A DNA stretch of 7,172 nucleotides, from NCBI GenBank assembly GCA_938049125.1, contig CALICR010000109.1, forward strand, positions 1 to 7,172, read 5' to 3'. The notes beneath the pieces are model-generated. The model saw only the letters and a list, made by a program, of their open reading frames with translations, did no database searches and had not been told where the DNA came from. Positions 1 through 5,201 of the stretch are shown piece after piece; position 1 is the first letter of the stretch, and every line of letters begins with the position of its first letter. Origin of the DNA: an uncultured Clostridia bacterium. GTDB lineage: Bacteria > Bacillota > Clostridia > Oscillospirales > Oscillospiraceae. The position numbers and the translations under genes were made by a program.

Positions 1-554
1 CCATCTGCATCACCCGCGAGACCAAGGGCATCGGCCGCGGCCAGGCCACGGCCCTCATTGAGGTCTGCGAGGCCCGGGACGAGTACTATCGTGAGACCGG
101 CATCTATGTCCCCGTCTGCTCCGACGGCGGCATCGTCCACGACCACCACATCACCCTGGCCCTGGCCATGGGCGCGGACTTCATCATGCTGGGCCGCTAC
201 TTCGCCCGCTTCGACGAGAGCCCCACGGCGAAGGTCAACGTCAACGGCACGCTCATGAAGGAATACTGGGGCGAGGGCTCCAACCGCGCCCGGAACTGGC
301 AGCGCTACGACCTCGGCGGCGCGACGAAGCTCAGCTTCGAGGAGGGCGTGGACTCCTACGTGCCCTATGCCGGCAAGCTGGCGGACAACGTCCGCACGAC
401 CTTGGCCAAGGTGCGCTCCACCATGTGCAACTGCGGTGCGCTGACCATCCCGGAGCTCCAGGAGAAGGCCCGGCTGACGCTGGTGTCCTCCGTCTCCATC
501 GTCGAGGGCGGCGCCCACGACGTGGTGCTCAAGGCTACGACCAAGGAAGCCTGA
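1..554 (+). CDS. guaB: IMP dehydrogenase, C-terminal part (5' end outside window)
   Basis: This enzyme oxidises IMP to XMP with NAD+, the first committed step of GTP synthesis, in the cytoplasm. The reading frame is open from base 3 to the TGA at 552-554, giving 183 residues. The first visible residues are ICITR, so the catalytic Cys of the SxCxTR loop is codon 6-8. GIGRGQ, SDGGIV and the phosphate-binding GADFIMLGR segment follow. The flap carries EYWGEGS and then NWQRYD, with the Arg-Tyr pair that activates water at 303-308. The end has VPYAGKL and MCNCGALTIPEL. As I recall it, this pattern is nearly that of the Tritrichomonas foetus enzyme (about 503 residues, Cys319, Arg418-Tyr419) and not the usual bacterial GuaB with YRGMGS. 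By that comparison about 317 residues are missing upstream. A strong terminator ends the gene. Family assignment is very secure. Confidence 0.96.
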   Translation, partial: ICITRETKGIGRGQATALIEVCEARDEYYRETGIYVPVCSDGGIVHDHHITLALAMGADFIMLGRYFARFDESPTAKVNVNGTLMKEYWGEGSNRARNWQRYDLGGATKLSFEEGVDSYVPYAGKLADNVRTTLAKVRSTMCNCGALTIPELQEKARLTLVSSVSIVEGGAHDVVLKATTKEA

Positions 555-572
555 GCCGTTAGAAAGAGAAGC

Positions 573-617
573 ACCGTGCCCGAAGCGCCTTCTCTGGGCG
601 CTCCGGGCACGGTTTTT
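573..617 (+). terminator. Intrinsic terminator after guaB
   Basis: The outer stem is ACCGTGCCCG (573-582) pairing with CGGGCACGGT (604-613). The inner stem is AGCGCC (584-589) pairing with GGCGCT (597-602), around a pyrimidine-rich loop. Five T follow at 613-617. It starts 18 bases after the guaB stop. The T run ends only 3 bases before the ribosome binding site of the next gene, leaving no room for a promoter between them. Confidence 0.9.
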
Positions 618-633
618 GAGAGGAGAGAGAAGA

Positions 634-1521
634 ATGCAACGCGGCAAAAGCGCCCGCGGCCCCATGCTGCGGCTCGCGTCGGCCATGCTGATCTTCGGCA
701 CCATCGGCGTGTTCCGCCGTGCCATTCCCCTGGGGTCCGGGCTGCTGGCCTTCTCCCGGGGCGTGCTCGGCGGCGTGTTCCTGCTGCTCGTGCTGGCCTG
801 CCGGGGAAGGAAGGGCCGGAGCGGTCTGACGGGGCGGCAGCTGGGGCTGCTCGTGCTGACGGGCGCGCTGATCGGCATCAACTGGATCCTGCTCTTTGAG
901 GCCTACAATTACACCACCGTGGCCGTGGCCACGCTCTGCTATTATATGGAGCCGACCATCGTGCTTCTGCTCTCGCCGCTGGTGTTCCGGGAACGGCTGG
1001 GCGTGAAGAAGGCGCTCTGCGCCGCCGCAGCGGTGGCGGGCATGGTGCTGGTCTCCGGCGTGACCGGGAGCGGCGGGGGAGACCTCCGGGGCATCCTCTT
1101 CGGCCTCGGGGCCGCGCTGTTCTATTCCGCCGTGGTCATCCTGAACAAGAAGCTCCCCGGTGTGGAAGCCTACGCGAAGACGACGGTCCAGCTCCTCTCC
1201 GCAGCGGCGGTGCTGGCGCCCTACCTGCTCCTTACCGGCGGCTTTTCCGGCGTGAGCATGGACGGGCGTACCTGGGCGCTGCTGCTCCTGGTGGGCATCG
1301 TCCACACGGGCTTTGCCTACGTGCTCTACTTCGGCAGCATGGACGGCCTCAAGGCCCAGACCGTCGCCATCTTCAGCTACATCGACCCGGTGTCGGCGCT
1401 GTTCTTCTCGGCGGTGCTGCTGCGGGAGCCGCTGACGCTCCGCTGTCTGATCGGCGCGGCCCTCATCCTCGGCGCGGCGGTTCTCAGTGAGCTGACGCCG
1501 CAGAAGCAGCCGGAGGCCTGA
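634..1521 (+). CDS. EamA/DMT-superfamily transporter, 10 TM (first copy)
   Basis: This is a 295-residue inner-membrane protein with the usual DMT layout: two EamA repeats of five helices each, nearly all residues hydrophobic. The first repeat ends with the signature EPTIVLLLSPLVFRERL (from residue 106). The second ends with IDPVSALFFSAVLLREPL (from residue 250). These are the paired 'P...E(R/P)L' hallmarks of EamA domains. Family members export amino acids or other metabolites (RhtA, YdcZ, RhaT relatives); the substrate cannot be read from sequence. The ATG at 634 is chosen because AGGAG at 621-625 sits 8 bases upstream. A TTG at 616 is in frame but lies in the terminator T run. The gene follows the guaB terminator directly and precedes the threonine aldolase gene by 57 bases. 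An amino-acid export role, for example threonine or homoserine, is only a guess from that neighbour. Confidence 0.92.
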   Translation: MQRGKSARGPMLRLASAMLIFGTIGVFRRAIPLGSGLLAFSRGVLGGVFLLLVLACRGRKGRSGLTGRQLGLLVLTGALIGINWILLFEAYNYTTVAVATLCYYMEPTIVLLLSPLVFRERLGVKKALCAAAAVAGMVLVSGVTGSGGGDLRGILFGLGAALFYSAVVILNKKLPGVEAYAKTTVQLLSAAAVLAPYLLLTGGFSGVSMDGRTWALLLLVGIVHTGFAYVLYFGSMDGLKAQTVAIFSYIDPVSALFFSAVLLREPLTLRCLIGAALILGAAVLSELTPQKQPEA

Positions 1522-1527
1522 AAAGGC

Positions 1528-1557
1528 TTGGACTTTTGCAGCGAAACCTGCCATACT
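1528..1557 (+). promoter_or_regulatory. Possible extended -10 promoter for the threonine aldolase gene
   Basis: CATACT at 1552-1557 is preceded by TG one base upstream (1549-1550), giving an extended -10 of the form TGnCATACT. A poor -35, TTGGAC, lies at 1528-1533 with an 18-base spacer. Transcription would start near 1564, leaving a leader of only about 15 bases that contains the ribosome binding site. Read-through from the upstream transporter gene is the alternative. Confidence 0.4.
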
Positions 1558-1578
1558 GGCGGAGAAGGAGGGGTCCTT

Positions 1579-2610
1579 ATGATCCGATTCAACAACGACT
1601 ATAACCGCGGCGCGTTTCCGTCCATCCTGGAGGCCATGGCCGCGGAGAATCCCGTGAGCCACCCGGGCTACGGCACCGACGATTGGTGCGCCCGGGCCAC
1701 GGCCAAAATTCGGGAGCTGACGGCCTGCCCGGCGGCGGACGTCCACTATTTCCTCGGCGGCACCCAGGCCAATTTCGTCACGCTGACCGCGGCCCTCACG
1801 CCGGTGCAGAGCATCATCGCCGCCGACACGGGCCACATCAACTGCCATGAGACGGCGGCGGTGGAGTGCGCGGGCCACAAGATCCTGCCCGTCCCGAACC
1901 GGGACGCCAAGCTGACGGCGGATCAGGTCCGCGCCTGCGCCGAGGCCTACCATGACGAGGGCGAGGCCGAGTACCTGACGGAGCCGAAGGCGGTCTACAT
2001 CTCCTTCCCGACGGAGCAGGGCACGCTCTACACGCTGGAGGAGCTGAAGGCGCTCCGCGCCGTCTGCCGGGAATTCGGGCTATACCTCTTCGTGGACGGC
2101 GCGCGCATGAGCTACGGCCTCACGGCCCCGGGCTGTGACGTGACGCTGCCGGACCTGGCGGCGCTGGCCGACGCCTTCTACCTCGGCGGCACCAAGTGCG
2201 GCGCGCTCTTCGGCGAGGCCATGGTGCTGACGGCGGAGCCGCTGAAGCGGCGCTTCAAGGCCTACATGAAGCAGCACGGCGCGGTGCTGGCCAAGGGCTG
2301 GCTCCTCGGGATGCAGTTCGCCGTCATGCTGGAGAGCGGCGAGTACTTCACGGCGGCGAAGCGGGCCAACGCGCTGTCCCTGCGCATCCGCGATGCCTTC
2401 CGGGCCAAGGGCATCCCGTTCCTGACCGAGAGCGTTACGAACCAGCAGTTCGTGCTCCTCGACAAGCGGCAGCAGGACTACTTTGCGGAGAAGTATTCTT
2501 TTGAGAAGATGGGCACCACGGACCGGGGCGACATCATCCGGTTCTGCACCTCCTGGGCCACGACGCCCGAAGAGGTGGACGCCCTGACGGCGGACATCGC
2601 CGGACTGTGA
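1579..2610 (+). CDS. ltaE: Low-specificity L-threonine aldolase / beta-eliminating lyase family
   Basis: This is a 343-residue cytoplasmic PLP enzyme of fold type I (Beta_elim_lyase family). It is expected to split L-threonine or L-allo-threonine into glycine and acetaldehyde. It opens with RFNNDYNRGAFPSILEAM, as family members do (a stretch where other aldolases read 'sDt.t.P...m..am'). FLGGTQAN resembles the cofactor-phosphate loop. His86 in DTGHINCHE fits the residue that stacks on the PLP ring. Asp173 and Arg176 in VDGARMSYG fit the pyridine-nitrogen and carboxylate contacts. Lys206 in GGTKCG is the expected Schiff-base lysine. Length is normal for the family. The ATG at 1579 is chosen because AAGGAGG (1565-1571) lies 7 bases upstream; a TTG at 1528 lacks such a site. 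The exact stereospecificity cannot be told, and other amino-acid lyases share this fold. Confidence 0.88.
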   Translation: MIRFNNDYNRGAFPSILEAMAAENPVSHPGYGTDDWCARATAKIRELTACPAADVHYFLGGTQANFVTLTAALTPVQSIIAADTGHINCHETAAVECAGHKILPVPNRDAKLTADQVRACAEAYHDEGEAEYLTEPKAVYISFPTEQGTLYTLEELKALRAVCREFGLYLFVDGARMSYGLTAPGCDVTLPDLAALADAFYLGGTKCGALFGEAMVLTAEPLKRRFKAYMKQHGAVLAKGWLLGMQFAVMLESGEYFTAAKRANALSLRIRDAFRAKGIPFLTESVTNQQFVLLDKRQQDYFAEKYSFEKMGTTDRGDIIRFCTSWATTPEEVDALTADIAGL

Positions 2611-2616
2611 GCCAAG

Positions 2617-2656
2617 AAAAAAACGCCTCCGTATGACCGTCATACGGAGGCGTTTT
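2617..2656. terminator. Bidirectional terminator between convergent ltaE and rluA-like genes
   Basis: A perfect 17-bp inverted repeat (2620-2636 with 2640-2656) has a CCG loop. On the plus strand it ends in TTTT. On the minus strand it ends in a run of seven U (A7 at 2617-2623). It starts 9 bases after the ltaE stop. The minus-strand gene's stop codon (2642-2640) and its preceding codons lie inside the right arm, so this hairpin is partly protein-coding. Confidence 0.93.
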
Positions 2657-3350
2657 CCGGCTCCGGGGGCAGGGGAGCACTGCCGTCCCTGAGCAGAGCG
2701 GCGGGGAAGCAGCTCCAGGGATAGGCGTCCGGCGGACGGTGAACAAAGTCCAGCGGCGCACCGGTGACGGGGTGCGCCAGGGCCATGTGAAAGGACCAGA
2801 GAGCCGGGCCGCAGCGCGGGTCCTTGCCGCCGTAGCGGCCGTCGCCCACCAGCGGCAGCCCGCGGGAGGAAAACTGGGCGCGGATCTGGTGCGTGCGGCC
2901 TGTGTAGAGCCGGATGCGCACAAGGCTCATGCCCTCGGCCACGGCCAGCACGCGATAGGCGAGCGCGGCCTCCCGGACACCCTTCCGCATCCGCTTGACC
3001 ACGTAGGTCTTGTTCTTCGCGGCGTCCCGGAACAGCAGGTCCCGCAGCACGCCCTCTGGGGCCGCAGGCACGCCGCGCAGCACGGCGAGGTATTCCTTGC
3101 AGACCCGGTGCTCCGCCATGGCGGAGATGAGCTTCCCAGTGACAGCCTTTCTGCGGGAGAAGACCATCAGCCCGCCCACGGGCTTGTCCAGCCGGTGGAC
3201 CCCGGCGATGAAGTCGGGCTTTCCGGCGGCGCGGTACTGGGCGGCCAGCTGCCGGGGCAGACAACCCTCGCCCGGGCCGTCCTCGGAGAGGCAGTCCGGC
3301 GGCTTAACGCAGACCAGCAGGTCCCGGTCCTCATAGCAGAGCTCGATCAT
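2640..3350 (-). CDS. RluA-family RNA pseudouridine synthase (short, no S4 domain)
   Basis: This is a 236-residue enzyme expected to isomerise specific uridines in rRNA or tRNA to pseudouridine. The catalytic aspartate is Asp55 in the motif II sequence GVHRLDKPVGGLMVFSR. Many family members have HRLDKxTSG here, but the HRLD core is intact. The second signature, YTGRTHQIRAQF (Arg152-Arg157), is canonical, followed by LVGDGRYGG. The N-terminus enters the catalytic domain directly (YEDRDLLVCVKPPDCLS), so there is no S4 RNA-binding domain. The target RNA is unknown. The start at 3350 is supported by AAAGGGGG about 7 bases upstream. An ATG at 3357 opens another frame that stops after eight residues. 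The last codons (Asn-Ala-Ser-Val-stop) make up one arm of the shared terminator. It is transcribed away from the second EamA gene and toward ltaE. Confidence 0.93.
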   Translation of the reverse strand: MIELCYEDRDLLVCVKPPDCLSEDGPGEGCLPRQLAAQYRAAGKPDFIAGVHRLDKPVGGLMVFSRRKAVTGKLISAMAEHRVCKEYLAVLRGVPAAPEGVLRDLLFRDAAKNKTYVVKRMRKGVREAALAYRVLAVAEGMSLVRIRLYTGRTHQIRAQFSSRGLPLVGDGRYGGKDPRCGPALWSFHMALAHPVTGAPLDFVHRPPDAYPWSCFPAALLRDGSAPLPPEPENASV

Positions 3351-3373
3351 GGCGCATCCCCCTTTTCCCGTCC

Positions 3374-3402
3374 AGTATAGCAGAAAACCGCCCCGGACAC
3401 AA
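3374..3402 (-). promoter_or_regulatory. Likely extended -10 promoter for the rluA-like gene
   Basis: Read on the minus strand, TGCTATACT gives an extended -10, with TATACT at 3379-3374. A weak -35, TTGTGT (3402-3397), lies 17 bases upstream. Transcription would start near 3367, giving a leader of about 16 bases that includes the AAAGGGGG ribosome binding site. Confidence 0.6.
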
Positions 3403-3507
3403 GCGCCGCGCGGGCCGGGACGTCCGGACGCGCCGTGCGGGCATGGCTTCCTGCCCGGGGCCGCCGCGGGGACCCTGTCGCTTCGGAAAACGCCCGGCTT
3501 CGGGGGC

Positions 3508-3536
3508 TTTACAAACCGCCGCGGATGCACTATGAT
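3508..3536 (+). promoter_or_regulatory. Sigma-A-type promoter of the second EamA gene
   Basis: TTTACA (3508-3513) and TATGAT (3531-3536) are separated by exactly 17 bases. Each hexamer differs from consensus at one position. The predicted start is near 3543, giving a leader of about 50 bases before the ATG at 3594. Confidence 0.75.
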
Positions 3537-3567
3537 AAACCGCAGAATCCGACCGCCGGGAATGCAC
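3516..3567 (+). repeat. Imperfect 15-bp direct repeat in EamA promoter and leader
   Basis: CCGCCGCGGATGCAC (3516-3530) fills the spacer between the -35 and -10. CCGCCGGGAATGCAC (3553-3567) lies in the leader. Thirteen of 15 bases match, and the two copies are 37 bases apart. Confidence 0.5.
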
Positions 3568-3574
3568 CCGGCGG
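3553..3574 (+). other. GC-only hairpin in the leader of the second EamA gene
   Basis: CCGCCGGG (3553-3560) pairs perfectly with CCCGGCGG (3567-3574) around the loop AATGCA. It sits 10 to 30 bases after the predicted transcription start and 7 bases before the GAGGG ribosome binding site (3582-3586). No T run follows, so it is not a simple terminator. It may protect the 5' end or affect translation. Confidence 0.6.
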
Positions 3575-3593
3575 AGAAAACGAGGGAATTTCC

Positions 3594-4484
3594 ATGGATG
3601 AGAACATCCGGCATACGGTCCTGCCGCTGCTGACGGCACTGATCTGGGGCACGGCCTTCGTGGCCCAGAGCGTCTGCGCTGTGCACGTCGGTCCCTTTAC
3701 CTTGAATGCGGCCCGGGGATTGATCGCATTCTCGCTGCTGCTCCTCCTTTGCCTGGTGCGGCGAAAAAAACCGGCGGTGCGGCCGAAAGACCTGATCCTC
3801 GGCGGTCTCTGCTGCGGCACGGCGCTCTTTGCGGCGTCTTATTTCCAACAGCTGGGCATCGGCACTACCTCCGCCGGGAAGACGGGCTTCATCACGGCGC
3901 TCTATATTGTGATCGTGCCCGTGGCAGGTATTTTTTTTCATCAGAAGGTCTCACGGCGCGTCTGGCTGGCCGTGGCAGTCGCCGTTGCAGGGATGTACTT
4001 TCTCTGCGTGACGGAATCGTTTTCTGTGGCGCCGGGAGATCTCTATGTGCTGCTCTGTGCCGTGCTTTTCTCGGCCCAGATTTTGGCGGTGGACCATTTC
4101 ACAAAGTCCGTGGATGGCTTCGCCCTCTCCTGCGCCCAGTTCCTGGTGATGGGGCTGCTTTCTCTCACGGGCGCGGCAACGGAGACCGGAGCCGCAGAGG
4201 GCCTGCGCGCCTGCCTCTGGCCCATGCTCTACATCGCCGTCTTCTCCAGCTGCGTGGGCTACACGCTCCAGATCCTTGCCCAGAAGGGCGGGAATCCTGC
4301 GGTGGTCTCGCTGCTGCTGAGCCTTGAATCCGTGTTCGCGGTGCTGGGCGGCGCGGTGCTGCTCCGGGAGCGGCTGTCGGGCCGGGAGCTTATGGGCTGC
4401 GTGCTCATGATGGGGGCCATCGTTCTGGCGGAGCTGCCGGACCGGAAGGCCGCCGAGGCCCCGCAGGACGGGGCAAGCGTCTGA
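3594..4484 (+). CDS. EamA/DMT-superfamily transporter, 10 TM (second copy)
   Basis: This 296-residue integral membrane protein is probably a metabolite exporter of the drug/metabolite transporter superfamily. It begins with a short cytoplasmic segment and a first helix containing LIWGTAFVAQ, the typical EamA opening. The first repeat includes TSAGKTGFITALYIVIVP (Lys96 within it), a common motif of this subgroup. The second repeat ends with SLESVFAVLGGAVLLRERLSGRE (Glu259), the usual 'E.v...l.g...l.E.l' signature. A basic loop, RRKKP, follows an early helix. It differs clearly from the first EamA protein of this window in its motifs, so the pair is not a recent duplication. The ATG at 3594 has GAGGG 7 bases upstream; longer in-frame extensions lack a site and cross the promoter. 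The substrate is unknown. It has its own promoter and ends 97 bases before the feo promoter. Confidence 0.93.
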   Translation: MDENIRHTVLPLLTALIWGTAFVAQSVCAVHVGPFTLNAARGLIAFSLLLLLCLVRRKKPAVRPKDLILGGLCCGTALFAASYFQQLGIGTTSAGKTGFITALYIVIVPVAGIFFHQKVSRRVWLAVAVAVAGMYFLCVTESFSVAPGDLYVLLCAVLFSAQILAVDHFTKSVDGFALSCAQFLVMGLLSLTGAATETGAAEGLRACLWPMLYIAVFSSCVGYTLQILAQKGGNPAVVSLLLSLESVFAVLGGAVLLRERLSGRELMGCVLMMGAIVLAELPDRKAAEAPQDGASV

Positions 4485-4514
4485 TTTTGGCGAAAATGTC
4501 AGAAATGCACAAAC

Positions 4515-4532
4515 GATTAACGCGGGCTAACC
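4515..4532. promoter_or_regulatory. Degenerate feo-type dyad, upstream copy
   Basis: GATTAA-N6-CTAACC has the same 6-6-6 layout as the perfect dyad at 4616-4633. One half is perfect and the other matches 4 of 6. It lies about 50 bases upstream of the feo -35, beyond the EamA stop. A degenerate match like this could be chance on its own. Confidence 0.35.
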
Positions 4533-4580
4533 GCTGGAATTGTAGGTTCAAACGAAACGAATTTTTTTCCCGAAAACACA

Positions 4581-4609
4581 TTGACAATCGGGCGAATATC
4601 CGATAAGAT
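4581..4609 (+). promoter_or_regulatory. Sigma-A-type promoter of the feo operon
   Basis: A perfect -35, TTGACA (4581-4586), is followed after 17 bases by TAAGAT (4604-4609). The spacer holds a small dyad, ATCGG (4587-4591) and CCGAT (4600-4604). The predicted start is near 4616, inside the left arm of the palindrome that follows. Confidence 0.8.
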
Positions 4610-4642
4610 AACGGAGGTTAGTGAGAACTAACCTCCGTTTTT
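4610..4642 (+). promoter_or_regulatory. Perfect palindrome over the feo transcription start: operator and/or terminator of upstream gene
   Basis: AACGGAGGTTAGT (4610-4622) is perfectly complementary to 4627-4639 around a GAGA tetraloop. The T run 4638-4642 follows, which is the form of an intrinsic terminator. It would stop transcripts arriving from the EamA gene. The predicted feo start falls inside the left arm, so feo RNA would lack a complete stem. As DNA, its core GGTTAG-N6-CTAACC (4616-4633) looks like a repressor site just downstream of the -10. The half-sites resemble those of DtxR/IdeR boxes (AGGTTAG/CTAACCT) but are further apart. Confidence 0.75.
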
Positions 4643-4649
4643 GCACGAA

Positions 4650-4667
4650 GGTTAGCGTGTGCAAATC
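4650..4667. promoter_or_regulatory. Degenerate feo-type dyad before feoA1
   Basis: GGTTAG-N6-CAAATC has one perfect half-site and one matching 4 of 6, with the same spacing as the perfect copy. It lies in the feo leader, ending just before the feoA1 ribosome binding site. AAGG and CCTT also flank it symmetrically. Confidence 0.35.
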
Positions 4668-4687
4668 CTTAGATGGGAGTGGATGTT

Positions 4688-4900
4688 ATGATGCCGTTGA
4701 CACTGGCAAACGCCGGAGAAGAGAACATTATCAAGCGGATCGGCGGAAGCCCGGAGGTGAAAAAACATCTGGAAAACCTGGGCTTTGTGTCCGGCGGCGA
4801 CGTGACCGTCATCAGTATGATGAACGGAAACGTCATCGTGAAGGTCAAGGAGGTCCGGATCGCCATCAGCAAGGAAATGGCGCAGAAAATCATGATTTGA
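4688..4900 (+). CDS. feoA: FeoA-family ferrous iron transport protein, first copy
   Basis: This is a 70-residue cytoplasmic SH3-like protein thought to bind or modulate the FeoB transporter during Fe2+ uptake. It opens with PLTLANAGEENIIKRIGG, then HLENLGFVSGGDVTVIS, then NGNVIVKVKEVRIAISKEMAQKIMI. This is the FeoA pattern ('l..LGf..G..v.v.......v.v.....ai....A..i.v'). It is the variant with the IGG turn and an 'R-AIS-EMA' end that often comes first in clostridial feoAAB operons. GGGAG at 4675-4679 lies 8 bases before the ATG at 4688, favouring it over the ATG at 4673, which overlaps that site. A third ATG, at 4691, directly follows. It is the first gene after the feo promoter and dyad. It is not a recent duplicate of the next gene. 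Confidence 0.9.
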   Translation: MMPLTLANAGEENIIKRIGGSPEVKKHLENLGFVSGGDVTVISMMNGNVIVKVKEVRIAISKEMAQKIMI

Positions 4901-4929
4901 TGAAAATCAATCGTTGGGAGGATGCAGAG

Positions 4930-5151
4930 ATGAAAACACTGAAAGAGGCCAAGGTCGGCAGCACCGTGAAAGTGGTCCGGCTCCACGGCGAAGGCGCGGT
5001 CAAGCGCAGGATCATGGACATGGGCATTACCCGCGGCGTCGAGGTCTATATCCGCAAGGTAGCACCCCTGGGCGACCCGGTGGAGGTCACCGTGCGCGGC
5101 TATGAGCTGTCGCTCCGCAAGGCGGACGCCGGCATGATCGAAGTCGAGTAA
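4930..5151 (+). CDS. feoA: FeoA-family ferrous iron transport protein, second copy
   Basis: This 73-residue FeoA-domain protein is predicted to act with FeoB in ferrous iron uptake. Visible family features are MKTLKEAKVGSTVKVVRL, the central RRIMDMGITRGVEVYIRKVAPLGDP and the closing VRGYELSLRKADAGMIEV. These match the classical FeoA pattern more closely than the first copy ('r...lGi..G..v.......dp..v.v.g..laLr..eA..i.V'). GGGAGG (4916-4921) is placed 8 bases before the ATG at 4930. An in-frame ATG at 4900 overlaps the feoA1 stop (TGATG). It would add 10 residues and give translational coupling, but it lacks a good site of its own. A weak hairpin with seven T follows, before feoB. Confidence 0.93.
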   Translation: MKTLKEAKVGSTVKVVRLHGEGAVKRRIMDMGITRGVEVYIRKVAPLGDPVEVTVRGYELSLRKADAGMIEVE

Positions 5152-5164
5152 GTTTAGGAAAATA

Positions 5165-5192
5165 CGGGCAGCTTTTCTTGCCCGATTTTTTT
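5165..5192 (+). terminator. Weak intrinsic terminator or attenuator between feoA2 and feoB
   Basis: CGGGCA (5165-5170) pairs with TGCCCG (5179-5184) around an 8-base loop. One A and then seven T (5186-5192) follow. The 6-bp stem is short. I infer partial termination, so feoA transcripts would outnumber feoB transcripts, as I see no clear separate feoB promoter. Confidence 0.6.
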
Positions 5193-5201
5193 CAGCATGA
5201 C

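Noticed and set aside
559..1953. Long minus-strand open frame of 464 codons opposite the first EamA and ltaE genes
   Set aside because: It is rich in Arg, Gly, His and Glu, matches no family and lies opposite two well-supported genes. It is a by-product of GC-rich codons.
3420..3505. Short hairpins (such as CGGGCA/TGCCCG near 3439-3458) in the divergent intergenic region as terminators or RNA gene
   Set aside because: Stems are short, no T run follows on either strand, and such pairing is common in GC-rich DNA.
2640..3941. Extended 433-codon version of the rluA-like gene
   Set aside because: The extra N-terminal part runs antisense to the second EamA gene and across its promoter, and has no family similarity. 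The start at 3350 has a ribosome binding site and fits the family.
4562..4568. T7 run downstream of the second EamA gene as its terminator
   Set aside because: No stable hairpin precedes it. The palindrome at 4610-4642 is the better terminator.
4610..4639. Classical Fur box at the feo promoter
   Set aside because: The AT-rich Fur pattern (GATAAT-type repeats) is not present. The half-sites read GGTTAG/CTAACC instead.
4621..5151. GTG-started frame of 176 codons covering feoA1 and in frame with feoA2, as a fusion or leader peptide
   Set aside because: The GTG lies inside the palindrome, only 3 bases from GGAGG. The part over feoA1 is Arg-rich out-of-frame sequence. Only the feoA2 portion is real.
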